The notes below the pieces were generated by a model. The model did no database searches, was not told where the DNA came from, and was given only the letters and a program-made list of their open reading frames with translations. A program made the translations under genes and the position numbers. From positions 1 to 39,305 of the forward strand of contig VBKW01000140.1 of the NCBI GenBank assembly GCA_005879405.1: a stretch of 39,305 bases of DNA. Direction: 5' to 3'. How positions within the stretch are numbered: position 1 is the first letter of the stretch; every line of letters starts with the position of its first letter. Source of the DNA: Deltaproteobacteria bacterium. Lineage in GTDB: Bacteria > Desulfobacterota > Binatia > UTPRO1. Shown here one piece after another: positions 8,736 to 17,949 of this stretch.

Positions 8736-11700
8736 ATGTCGCAAGAGGCGGCGTGGAAGGACATCGCCGACTGGCCGCCCCTCGCGTCGAGCGGCAACAC
8801 GTTCTCGAGCCTCGGGCGGCCGGACACCGTCGTCGCCTACATCGAGGGCGGCGTGAATTACTGGCGGAACGGCAACACCGAGCTGATCAAGAAGATCTAC
8901 ATCAACCGCGCCGAGGTGATGGCGAACCCGGTGTGCGCCGCACGCTACCACGACAACGGTGACCCGTGGTTCAACGTCCTCGACTTCCCCGGCACGCCCG
9001 ACCACAACGGCAACGGCATCCTCGATCCCGAGGACCTCATCATCGAGTGTTCCAACGGGATCGACGACGACGGCGACGGCTACGTCGACGACATCTCCGG
9101 CTGGGACTTCTACAACAAGCAGAACAACCCACATTCGCAGGACGTCACCTACGGCCACCACAACAGCCAGATGCTCGCCGGCGAGGCGGCGATCAACGAC
9201 GGCGGCCGGATCGGCGCCTGCCCGCTCTGCATGGTGATGCCGATCCGCGCCGGCGAGGAGGCGCTCGACCGCTCCGACGACCTGGCACAGGCGTTCCTCT
9301 TCGCGGCCGACTCCGGCGCCGCGTCGATCGCGAGCCTCACCGCCGACCTCGGGTACTCGACGTTCATGCGCGAGGCGCAGGAGTATCTCTGGCGGCACGA
9401 CGTCGTGGTCGCCGAGTCGTCGAACGACTTCGACTCGACGGACCACCAGGGCGGCATGTACTGGCCCCATGCCGTCGCAGGAAACGGCGTCGTCAAAGAC
9501 AACGAGGGCGGCGTGCCGGGGCTGCCGAACTGTGTACCCGGCACCCCACTCTGCCCGAGCAGCGACAATACGACGCGCACGTTCCGCCAGCGCTCCGGCG
9601 AGACGTCGTGGGGGACGCGCAACATGGTTTCGGTCGCCGGCACCACGTCGACGTCGGCATCGACGGGCACCCTCGGCGGCGTGCTCGGCCTCTTCCAGGC
9701 GTGGAGCCGCACGGCCGCCGAGCTCGGCTACGTCACGTCGCCGCTCACCGGTCCGGAGATCGTGCAGCTGATGATCGCGACCGCCTCCGACATCGACCCA
9801 TCCGACTACACGTCGGTGCCGAACGCCTGGCCGACGCAGGTCGGCTGGGATCTGCAAACCGGCTACGGGCGCATCAACGTCGCGCGCTTCCAGAGCGAGC
9901 TGCGCCAGGGCCGCATCCGCCCGGTCGCATGGCTCGACTCGCCGGAGTGGTTCACGCTCTACGATCCGACCGTCCAGTCGACGGTCCCCGTCTTTGGCCA
10001 TACCGAGGCGCGGCGCTCGCCGACCGGCGCGTACACGTGGACGCTCGAGTGGGCGCTCGGCGCCGAGCCGACGTCATGGTCGACGATCGCGACCGGGATG
10101 CGCACGGCGCCCTTCGACGGCAAGCTCGGCGATCTCGACCTGAGCGCGATCGCCGCTGCCGCGTACGCAGCGCAGTTCGCGCTCTCGACCGACAAGCAGC
10201 TGTCGACGACCGAGCAGTACACCGTGACGCTGCGGCTGCGCGTGAGCTACGACAAGACGCCGGGCGTGACGCTCTCTGGCGAGGAGCGCCGCTCGATCGC
10301 GGTCCAGCACGACAGCGACGCGATGGCGGGGTTCCCGCACCGCATTCGCAGCGGCGGCGCCTGCGCCGGCGGCTATGCGCCGGCAGGCGCACCCGCCGGC
10401 TACTGCTTCTCACCCAGCGGCGAGAGCCAGCCCGCGCTCGTCGACCTCGCCGGCCTCGGCCACCTGCAGATGGTCTTCGGCGACGCCGACGGCTTCGTGC
10501 ACGCGATCGACTCCGCGACGGGCGGCGAGCTGCCGGGCTTCCCGGTGCGCACCGACGCGACCGAGATCGAGAAGCCGGGCGGGTGGCCCGGGGTGAATCC
10601 CGGCCACGAGCCGATCCCGATCAACGTCGCCGTCGGCGACCTCGACCACGACGGCAATCTCTGGATCGTCGCCGCGACCTCGACCGGCAAGGTCTACGTG
10701 TGGGGCGCCGACGGCGCGCGCCGACCCGGCTGGCCGGTGAAGCCGGCGGCCGGCGTCGTGCCGCTCGAGTCGCCGCGCATCCCGCGCGAGTACTCACGTC
10801 CGCCGCACGAGGGCATCTTCGCGGCGCCGATCCTCTCCGATTGGGACGGCGACGGCACCCTCGAGATCATCCAGGCCGGCTACGACGGCCACATCCATCT
10901 CTACAAAGCCGACGGCAGCGAGGTGATGACCGGCAACTGGCCGATCCAGGTGCGCGTCCCCGACTCGGTGCCGATCACGCGCCCGATGCTCAACAACCCG
11001 AGCGATACGCGGACGCCGATCCGCATCCAGGACTTCCGCATCAGCTCGAGCCCGGCGCTCGCGCAGCTCGACGACGATCCCGAGCTCGAGATCGTCGTCC
11101 GCAGCCAGATGTCCGACACGATGCCGTCGACCGACGTCGAGGTGCTGTCCGGTGTCGGCCACTTGATCGCGTACGACCACGACGGCACCTACCTCTGGAC
11201 CGCCAACATGGACAGCGCCGCCTTCTATTACGGCAGCGCGCAGGAGTTCATCACCGAGGGCTCGAACTCGCCGGCGGTCGCCGACATCGACGGCGACGGC
11301 AAGGACGAGGTGGTCTCGAATCCTGTCTTCTCGTTGACCGCGGATCCGTTCAAGGCCGACGGCACGCCGTTCGGTGCGTCGCCGTGGCAGAGCCCGCCGA
11401 TCGGTCCACCGAATCCGGCGCTCCCGTTTCCCGACGTGCCGGTCGGCTTCACCACGTCGGGCGCGTTCGGCATGTTCGGCGGCACGCTCACGTACGCGCA
11501 GACCGGCTCGGGCGCCGCCTCGATCATCGGCGCGCTGCTCACGGCCGGCTCGGGTCTGCCGATCCTCAACAAGGAGCGCGCCTGGACGGCCGCGACGGGC
11601 AGCGTCGTCCCCGGCTTCCCCGCGTCGTTCCAGGGGCTCAACTTCCTCTCCGCGCCGATTTTCGTCGACGTGACCGGCGACGGGCTCGCCGAGATCGTCG

Positions 11701-12800
11701 ACGGCGGCGACTCGAGCGCGATGCACGCGTACAGCGCCGGCGGCGTGCAGGCGGCGCTCGCGCGCTTCCCGAAGTTCACCAACGGCTGGGTGGTGTGGTC
11801 GCCGACGGCCGGCGATCTCGACTCCGACGGCAAGACTGAGCTGGTCGTCAACACGCGCGAGGGCAACACCTTCGTGTGGCACACCGACGGCCTGGCATCG
11901 GCGAACGTCGAGTGGTGGCACCACCGCCACGACGAGTGGAACACCGGCCGCTACGGCACCGACACGCGCCCGCCCGGCATCATTCGCGCGCTGACGAACA
12001 ACGCGACGCTGCACCAGATCAGCTTCAGCGCGCCCGGCGATGATTGGTACGCCGGCCAGGTGGATCACTACCGCGTCGTGCACAGCGGCGGCAGCGTCGA
12101 TCTCCCGGCGACGCAACCGGCAGGCGCGACCGAGACGCTCACGATCCCACCCGGCATCACGAGCGGCACCGTGCAAGGCGTCGACGACCGCGGCAACCTC
12201 GGCCGCGCGGCGGCCTTCGACGTCTCCGGGCTGCCGACGCCGACGCCGAATCCCACGCCCGGCGTCGCCGTCTGCGACACCGTCCCGGCGACCGGTTGCA
12301 AGGTGCCGACCCAATCACAGAAGGCGCAACTCCAATTCCGCTACGGCAGCGACAGCACCAAGAACCGTCTGCTCTGGAAGTGGAGCAAGGGCGCGGCGAC
12401 GACCAAACCCGACTTCGGCAACCCACTCACGACGACCGCGTACAACCTCTGTATCTACGACGGTCACGCCGACCTGATCTCCACGTCCGCGATTCCCGCC
12501 GCGGGCAGCTGCAATGCGGAGCGGCCGCGGCCGTGCTGGCGCGAAACCTCGAAAGGCTATCGTTACGTCGATCACGACCTCACGCCCGCCGGCGTGCAGA
12601 ACGTGCTCCTGAAGCCCGGCACCGCCGGGAACGCGCAGATCATCGTCAAAGGTCGCGGCTCGCAGCTCGACATGCCGGCGCTGCCGGTCACGCTGCCCGT
12701 TCGCGCGCAATTGATCGGCTCGAACGGCACGTGCTTCGAGGCGACGTACTCGACGCCGACCCGGAACGAGTCGGACCAGTTCACAGCCAAGAGCGACTGA
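8736..12800 (+). CDS. S8 (subtilisin)-like FG-GAP/VCBS-repeat exoprotein with C-terminal conserved domain; true 5' end unclear (frame open from 8538)
   Basis: Subtilisin-like blocks (VVAYIEGGVNY; GHHNSQMLAGEAA; VVVAESSNDF; STSASTGTLGGVLGLF), 'NGIDDDGDGYVDD', repeated 'D.DGDG..E.V' FG-GAP units, terminal Cys-containing domain ending 'FTAKSD'. Confidence 0.85.
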   Translation: MSQEAAWKDIADWPPLASSGNTFSSLGRPDTVVAYIEGGVNYWRNGNTELIKKIYINRAEVMANPVCAARYHDNGDPWFNVLDFPGTPDHNGNGILDPEDLIIECSNGIDDDGDGYVDDISGWDFYNKQNNPHSQDVTYGHHNSQMLAGEAAINDGGRIGACPLCMVMPIRAGEEALDRSDDLAQAFLFAADSGAASIASLTADLGYSTFMREAQEYLWRHDVVVAESSNDFDSTDHQGGMYWPHAVAGNGVVKDNEGGVPGLPNCVPGTPLCPSSDNTTRTFRQRSGETSWGTRNMVSVAGTTSTSASTGTLGGVLGLFQAWSRTAAELGYVTSPLTGPEIVQLMIATASDIDPSDYTSVPNAWPTQVGWDLQTGYGRINVARFQSELRQGRIRPVAWLDSPEWFTLYDPTVQSTVPVFGHTEARRSPTGAYTWTLEWALGAEPTSWSTIATGMRTAPFDGKLGDLDLSAIAAAAYAAQFALSTDKQLSTTEQYTVTLRLRVSYDKTPGVTLSGEERRSIAVQHDSDAMAGFPHRIRSGGACAGGYAPAGAPAGYCFSPSGESQPALVDLAGLGHLQMVFGDADGFVHAIDSATGGELPGFPVRTDATEIEKPGGWPGVNPGHEPIPINVAVGDLDHDGNLWIVAATSTGKVYVWGADGARRPGWPVKPAAGVVPLESPRIPREYSRPPHEGIFAAPILSDWDGDGTLEIIQAGYDGHIHLYKADGSEVMTGNWPIQVRVPDSVPITRPMLNNPSDTRTPIRIQDFRISSSPALAQLDDDPELEIVVRSQMSDTMPSTDVEVLSGVGHLIAYDHDGTYLWTANMDSAAFYYGSAQEFITEGSNSPAVADIDGDGKDEVVSNPVFSLTADPFKADGTPFGASPWQSPPIGPPNPALPFPDVPVGFTTSGAFGMFGGTLTYAQTGSGAASIIGALLTAGSGLPILNKERAWTAATGSVVPGFPASFQGLNFLSAPIFVDVTGDGLAEIVDGGDSSAMHAYSAGGVQAALARFPKFTNGWVVWSPTAGDLDSDGKTELVVNTREGNTFVWHTDGLASANVEWWHHRHDEWNTGRYGTDTRPPGIIRALTNNATLHQISFSAPGDDWYAGQVDHYRVVHSGGSVDLPATQPAGATETLTIPPGITSGTVQGVDDRGNLGRAAAFDVSGLPTPTPNPTPGVAVCDTVPATGCKVPTQSQKAQLQFRYGSDSTKNRLLWKWSKGAATTKPDFGNPLTTTAYNLCIYDGHADLISTSAIPAAGSCNAERPRPCWRETSKGYRYVDHDLTPAGVQNVLLKPGTAGNAQIIVKGRGSQLDMPALPVTLPVRAQLIGSNGTCFEATYSTPTRNESDQFTAKSD

Positions 12801-13023
12801 CCCTCACGTGATGACGGGGTCGGGACGGACGCAATGCGCCGTCGCCACAGGCCCGTTGCGACGGATGTAGCGTCATCGCCACGAGACGGCCTGGCAAGGT
12901 ACGCGGTCGTCGAGACTGAACGCAGGCCCGAGTGGGCATTTTTCCCATGGGGCGAGTTGACTACACCGCCACCCCGGCGCCTACTGCAATCGACGCCAAT
13001 CCCGCTGACCCAAGGAGGCAGAC

Positions 13024-13671
13024 ATGTCCATCCTCGCTCGCGTCTCGTCGTTGCGGCTCGGCATCGTGGTGTTGCTGGCCGTCGGAAGCATGTGGGTATC
13101 GAGCGCCCGCTCGGCACAAGCATCCGACGGCGTCGCGCTGCCGTGCCGCGATGGTGGGAACGGCTGCATCCACATCGGATTCACCGATGCGTGGTTCGAT
13201 GGCAACGTCGTGCAGCTCGAGTACTCGCATCCGTTCTTCTGCGCCCAGGGGCAAGACGCCCAGGGGCAGGACGACAACGGCGACTCCGCCTGCACAGCGG
13301 GCAGTCCCGCGACCGTGCTGCCGCCGAGCGGTCCGGTGGTGAGCAACGTGTATCTCCTGATCCCGGTCGGGTTCTCCCCGCCCGCAGACACGCTGCACTG
13401 CCCTGTCCGCGGCCACTGCATCGACAATCCTCGCACGATCGACCTGTCGCACTCCGTGCCGCGGGGATCGTCAGAGGCCGTGCTTCCCCCCCACAGCTTC
13501 GTCATCGAGGACCAAGAGGCGTTCCAGTCCACGTGGTGGCCGGTCGTGCTGGTCTTCGTGAAGAATCTCGACGCGTGGAACACGATCGCAGCGGCGAAGA
13601 ACATCGACGCGGTCGACGCCTGTCAGACACGAACGCGTTCCTCTTCTTCCAGGTCCTCGGACCGGGGATGA
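13024..13671 (+). CDS. Secreted protein of unknown function; likely frameshifted near its 3' end
   Basis: AGGAGG RBS 6 nt before ATG; signal peptide; coding-like hydrophobic C-term continues in another frame (TNAFLFFQVLGPGMSPQGPP, to 13691). Confidence 0.65.
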   Translation: MSILARVSSLRLGIVVLLAVGSMWVSSARSAQASDGVALPCRDGGNGCIHIGFTDAWFDGNVVQLEYSHPFFCAQGQDAQGQDDNGDSACTAGSPATVLPPSGPVVSNVYLLIPVGFSPPADTLHCPVRGHCIDNPRTIDLSHSVPRGSSEAVLPPHSFVIEDQEAFQSTWWPVVLVFVKNLDAWNTIAAAKNIDAVDACQTRTRSSSSRSSDRG

Positions 13672-13931
13672 GCCCGCAAGGCCCGCCCTGATCTTCGCCC
13701 ACGCGGATCAGCGCGCCCGCTCGGTGCAGTCGCGTGACGAGGGCGGAGTTGGCCTGATCAGTCCGGCGTGAAGGATTTGCCGGCTGCCAGCCGACCGGCC
13801 CAGCACCTCGGAAGGGTGTACGAGCGTCGCAGACGTCGACATGCCGCAACAGATACACTACAGAGACGTACGTCGGGCGCGTATGAGGGCAGTGCTTTCG
13901 TACGCCAGTCGCCCCGAAAGCATTCCAGCGT

Positions 13932-16900
13932 ATGGCGAGCGACGAACGTTTTCCGGCTGGTACTCGTCTCCAGGGCCGCTACGAAGTGCTGTCCGAGCTC
14001 GGCACCGGCAGCTTCGGCCGTGTCTACAAGGGACGTCAGCTGTCTACCGGTCAAGACGTCGCCATCAAGACTCTGCGCCTGTGGGAATCCGACAGCCCGG
14101 CGGACGTTCAGGTGCAAACCGAGCGGTTCCGGCGCGAGATGGAGCTATGCGCGTCGCTTTCCCATCCGAACATCGTCCGCCTGATCGACGCGGGCGAGTG
14201 CGATGACGGACGTCTCTTCGTCGTCTTCCATTACGTTCCCGGACGGACGCTCGAGCAAACTCTCGCCGACGAGGGGCCGCTCGCCCCCCGGGAAGCGCTC
14301 CACTTGATGACGCAAGTGCTCGACGGGATCACGTGCGCTCACGCGCAGGGCATCGTCCATCGAGACCTCAAGCCCGCCAACATCATGCTGACGCGAACCG
14401 GCATGCGACGAAACGCGTTCGTGCTGGACTTCGGTCTCGGCGGTTTCACGCACGTCGACGTCGCTGATGAACAGGCACGTCTGACCGGCAGGCGGGAGAT
14501 GGTCGGCACGCCGGCCTACGCCGCTCCGGAGCAGCTTCGAGGCGAGGCGCCGAGCCCGCTGTCGGACCTCTACTCGTGGGGATTGATCTTCATCGAGTGC
14601 CTCACCGGTCATCCTGCCATGCAGGGTGCAACGCTGGGTCACGTCGTCATGAAGCAGCTGAGCTCGGAGCCCGTGCCGATCCCGGCATGGTTTCCGGAGC
14701 GGCGCTTGCGGCGATTGCTGCAAGCTGTGACCACGAAAGACGTCGGCCGGCGAACCATTACCGTCGCAGGGCTGCGCGAGTCGCTGGTTTCGATCGAGCA
14801 CGACCTTTCTGGCGCAGCGCCCGTCGCGGATACGGGCGTCGGCAAGCGTGAAGGCCAACGACGGCAGCTCACGCTCGTCTCCTGCCGTACCGTGGCAGCT
14901 CACACCGACGGGTCTCCGGTCGATCTCGAGGATCTCGATCACATTCTGCACACGCAGAATGCGCTGTATGCACGCATAACCGCGGAGCGCGGGGGCGTCG
15001 TCGCGACCACGATGGCGGATCGGCTGTTGCTCGTATTCGGGTATCCACGGGCGCACGAGCACGACGCCCGGCACGCCTTGCGAGCGGCGATCCGGATCGT
15101 CCGAGAGTCGCGCGCCGCCACGGCCGGTTTCGAGGCGGAGACCGATCTTCACGTCGACGTGCACATCGGCGTCCACTCCGCGCTCGTCATCGTTCGGGAG
15201 ACGACCGAAACGGCCCTCGATGCCGCGCTCGAGATCGTGGGTAGCGCGTCGCGGATAGCCGCCACCCTCGATGAGCGCGCCGGCCGCGGCGAGATCCTGG
15301 TGAGCGCCGACACGTGGCGGCTGCTGCGCGACGAGTTCACCTCCGAGCCCCTTGGCACGATAGAGACGCCGGACGGCAGCCGCCCGCTCGCGCTCTATCG
15401 CGTCGCCGAGCAGACCACGCGACGCACGCCGTCGCTCGGTTCGGCGCCGACGGGCACCGTGCTGGTCGACCGCGGCGTCGAGCGCGCGAACCTCTTCACC
15501 ATGTGGGAGCGCGTGACGCGTGGCCGCCCGTCGACGGTGCTCCTCACCGGCGAGTCCGGCATCGGCAAGTCGCGACTGGTACGCGACCTCAGAGAACGGT
15601 TGCCGGGAGAGACGTGGCTGGAATGCCAGTGCGATCCCGAGACGCAAACGAGCCCCCTCCAGCCGATCGTCACCTTGCTGTCTCAACTCGGTGACCCCAT
15701 CGAGGACGTGCTGGCGCGCAATCACCTGGACCGCGAGCAGCTGCCGCTGTTCGCCGACCTGCTCTCCCTGCCGTTGCCGCCGGGATTCCAGCCTCGCCGT
15801 CTCTCGCCCGAGCGCAAGAAAGAGCTGACGCTCGCCGCGATCGTCGAGCTCCTGATGCGAACGGCGCAAACGCAGCCCCTCGTCTTTGCGATGGAGGATC
15901 TGCACTGGGCGGATCCGACGACACTGGAGCTCCTCACGTCGCTGTTGCGGGAGGTGCGAGGCGCCCAGATCGTGGCGTCGGCGGAAGCGCCCCGCGCGTA
16001 CGTGGTCCTCACGGCGCGGCCGGAGTTCACGCCGCCGTGGCCCTCGGCATTCGCATCGGCGATGTCGCTCGACGGACTCGACCGTGACTCGGTAGAAGCG
16101 CTCGCACGCGCCGAGCTCGCGACGGACGCCGTGCTGCCGAGCGCCGTACTCGACCACATCATCGCCCGGACGGACGGCGTTCCCCTCTTCGTCGAGGAGC
16201 TCGTGCGCGCGCTGGCCGATCGGGACGTCGTGCGTACCTTCCCGCTCGAAACGCAGCGCTGGACGAGCGACATCCCCGGCTCCTTGCGGGAGCTCTTGAC
16301 CGCGAGGCTCGATCAGCTTTCGGCGAGCGCCCGCGACACCGCCCAGATCGCCGCGGCACTGGGCCGGGAATTCCGCTACGAGCTCCTCGCCGCCGTCTCG
16401 CCGAAAACGGAGTGGTCACTCAGGGAGGATCTGAACGAGCTCGCCGAATCCGATCTCGTGTACGCGCGCCACGCGGCAGCGGCGGATGCCTACATCTTCA
16501 AGCACTCACTCGTCCGTGACGCCGCGTACGACACGATGGTGCGGCCGGCGCGCCAGCGAGTGCACGCGCAAATCGCCGCCGTGCTGCAGGATCGCTTCAC
16601 GGCGCTGACCGAGCAGCAGCCGGAAATTCTCGCGCAACATCTCGAGGCCGGCGGCGACCTGCCTCGCGCGCTCGTGTGGTGGCACAGGGCCGGCGACCGT
16701 GCGCTCCGGCGCGCGGCATACGCCGAAGCCGCGCAGCAATTGGAGCATGCGCTCGAGGTCCTGCAGCGCTTGCCGCCCTCGAATGACCGAGGACAGATGG
16801 AGGTGCAGCTGCTGACGACCCTCGGAACCGTGCAGTTCTCGACGCGTGGCTACAGCGCCCCTGAGGTCGAGCAGACGTTCGCCCGCGCGCACGCGATCTG

Positions 16901-17942
16901 TGAGAACCTCGGCCGCGTCGCCGATCCCAAGGTCCTGAGCGGAATCATCGGCGTCCACATCAACCGCGGCGATCGCGCTGCGACCGACGCGCTGCTCCCG
17001 CAATTCGAGCGCCTCGCCACATCGGGTGATGTCGTCGAGGCGGTTACCGGTCTCACAACGCTCGGCATCAACGACTTCTGGCGCGGGGCGCACGCCGCGG
17101 CGCGCGACCACCTCGACCGCGCATGCCGCGTGTATCGCTCCGACGACTTCCAGCGCTACGCCCGGGAGTACGGGTACGACGGCGGCATCTTCTCGTACGC
17201 CTACGTCGGCTGGAACCTGTGGGCGCTCGGCTATCCCGTCCAGGGCGAAGCGGCGCATCGCGAGTTCATGGCGCTCGCCGAGACGTCCTTCGACGCATTC
17301 TCGCTGCCGCTCGGCCTCGCCTTCGGCATCGCCCTCGCGCACAGCCGCCGCGACTCGGCGACGACGCTCGCGCTTGCCGAGCGCCTGACCGCCGTCGCCG
17401 CGGAGCAAAAGCTGTACTTCTGGCTGACCGTAGGCCATTTCGGCCGCGGTGGTGCCCTCACCTTGGCGGGCCAAGCGGACGAGGCGATCGCTCACGTTCG
17501 GCAAGGTCTCGATCTCGCGAAGACGATCGGCGCGATGACGTTGTACGGCTACTATCTTTCGTTCCTGGCGGGCGCGCTGGATCAGGCGGGCAAGCTCGAC
17601 GAAGGCCTGGAGGTCGTCGACGAGGGACTCGACCTGTGCGCGAACGCGTTGGCGCGCTACCACGAGCCCGAGCTCTTGCGGCTGCGGGGATCGTTGCTGG
17701 CACGACGTGGGGACGCCGCGGCGGCCGAAGTGTCGCTGCGCCGAGCGATCGAGTTGGCGCGGACTCGCCAGGCGCGAGCGTGGGAGCTCCGCGCCGCAAC
17801 GACACTCGCCGCGCTTCTGCGTCGGGAGGGACGCCAGGACGAGGGGCAATCGCTTCTCCGCCCGATCTACGGCTGGTTCACGGAAGGCTTTGAGCTTCCG
17901 GACTTGCGCGAGGCGCGCGCGCTGCTTGTCGAGGTCGGATGA
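13932..17942 (+). CDS. Ser/Thr protein kinase - class III cyclase-like - AAA ATPase - TPR fusion protein
   Basis: Kinase: GTGSFGRVYKG, VAIK, HRDLKPANIM, DFG, APE. Cyclase-like: RRQLTLVSCRTVAAHT...MADRLLLVFGYPRAHEHDARHALRAA. AAA: GESGIGKSRL, LVFAMEDLHWAD. C-terminal TPR-like repeats. Confidence 0.95.
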   Translation: MASDERFPAGTRLQGRYEVLSELGTGSFGRVYKGRQLSTGQDVAIKTLRLWESDSPADVQVQTERFRREMELCASLSHPNIVRLIDAGECDDGRLFVVFHYVPGRTLEQTLADEGPLAPREALHLMTQVLDGITCAHAQGIVHRDLKPANIMLTRTGMRRNAFVLDFGLGGFTHVDVADEQARLTGRREMVGTPAYAAPEQLRGEAPSPLSDLYSWGLIFIECLTGHPAMQGATLGHVVMKQLSSEPVPIPAWFPERRLRRLLQAVTTKDVGRRTITVAGLRESLVSIEHDLSGAAPVADTGVGKREGQRRQLTLVSCRTVAAHTDGSPVDLEDLDHILHTQNALYARITAERGGVVATTMADRLLLVFGYPRAHEHDARHALRAAIRIVRESRAATAGFEAETDLHVDVHIGVHSALVIVRETTETALDAALEIVGSASRIAATLDERAGRGEILVSADTWRLLRDEFTSEPLGTIETPDGSRPLALYRVAEQTTRRTPSLGSAPTGTVLVDRGVERANLFTMWERVTRGRPSTVLLTGESGIGKSRLVRDLRERLPGETWLECQCDPETQTSPLQPIVTLLSQLGDPIEDVLARNHLDREQLPLFADLLSLPLPPGFQPRRLSPERKKELTLAAIVELLMRTAQTQPLVFAMEDLHWADPTTLELLTSLLREVRGAQIVASAEAPRAYVVLTARPEFTPPWPSAFASAMSLDGLDRDSVEALARAELATDAVLPSAVLDHIIARTDGVPLFVEELVRALADRDVVRTFPLETQRWTSDIPGSLRELLTARLDQLSASARDTAQIAAALGREFRYELLAAVSPKTEWSLREDLNELAESDLVYARHAAAADAYIFKHSLVRDAAYDTMVRPARQRVHAQIAAVLQDRFTALTEQQPEILAQHLEAGGDLPRALVWWHRAGDRALRRAAYAEAAQQLEHALEVLQRLPPSNDRGQMEVQLLTTLGTVQFSTRGYSAPEVEQTFARAHAICENLGRVADPKVLSGIIGVHINRGDRAATDALLPQFERLATSGDVVEAVTGLTTLGINDFWRGAHAAARDHLDRACRVYRSDDFQRYAREYGYDGGIFSYAYVGWNLWALGYPVQGEAAHREFMALAETSFDAFSLPLGLAFGIALAHSRRDSATTLALAERLTAVAAEQKLYFWLTVGHFGRGGALTLAGQADEAIAHVRQGLDLAKTIGAMTLYGYYLSFLAGALDQAGKLDEGLEVVDEGLDLCANALARYHEPELLRLRGSLLARRGDAAAAEVSLRRAIELARTRQARAWELRAATTLAALLRREGRQDEGQSLLRPIYGWFTEGFELPDLREARALLVEVG

Positions 17943-17949
17943 GAGGCGT

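Noticed and set aside
8532-10001. Long minus-strand ORF (489 aa) opposite the S8-like gene
   Set aside because: Arg/Val/Asp-rich antisense translation typical of GC-rich DNA; the plus strand has clear domain motifs.
8966-11839. Plus-strand 957-aa ORF in an alternate frame of the S8-like gene
   Set aside because: Arg/Pro/Gly-rich overprint with no domain; the overlapping 1354-aa frame is clearly the coding one.
10794-12314. Minus-strand 506-aa ORF
   Set aside because: Antisense shadow of the FG-GAP region; no recognisable motifs.
13865-13874. Perfect palindrome GACGTACGTC upstream of the kinase gene
   Set aside because: Only 10 bp, single copy, GC-rich context; not distinguishable from chance.
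14145-16157. Minus-strand 670-aa ORF opposite the kinase fusion
   Set aside because: Antisense artefact; plus frame has intact kinase and Walker motifs.
13932-17942. A TOMM/RiPP biosynthetic cluster suggested by the kinase/cyclase fusion
   Set aside because: No YcaO, dehydrogenase or precursor peptide recognisable in the window.
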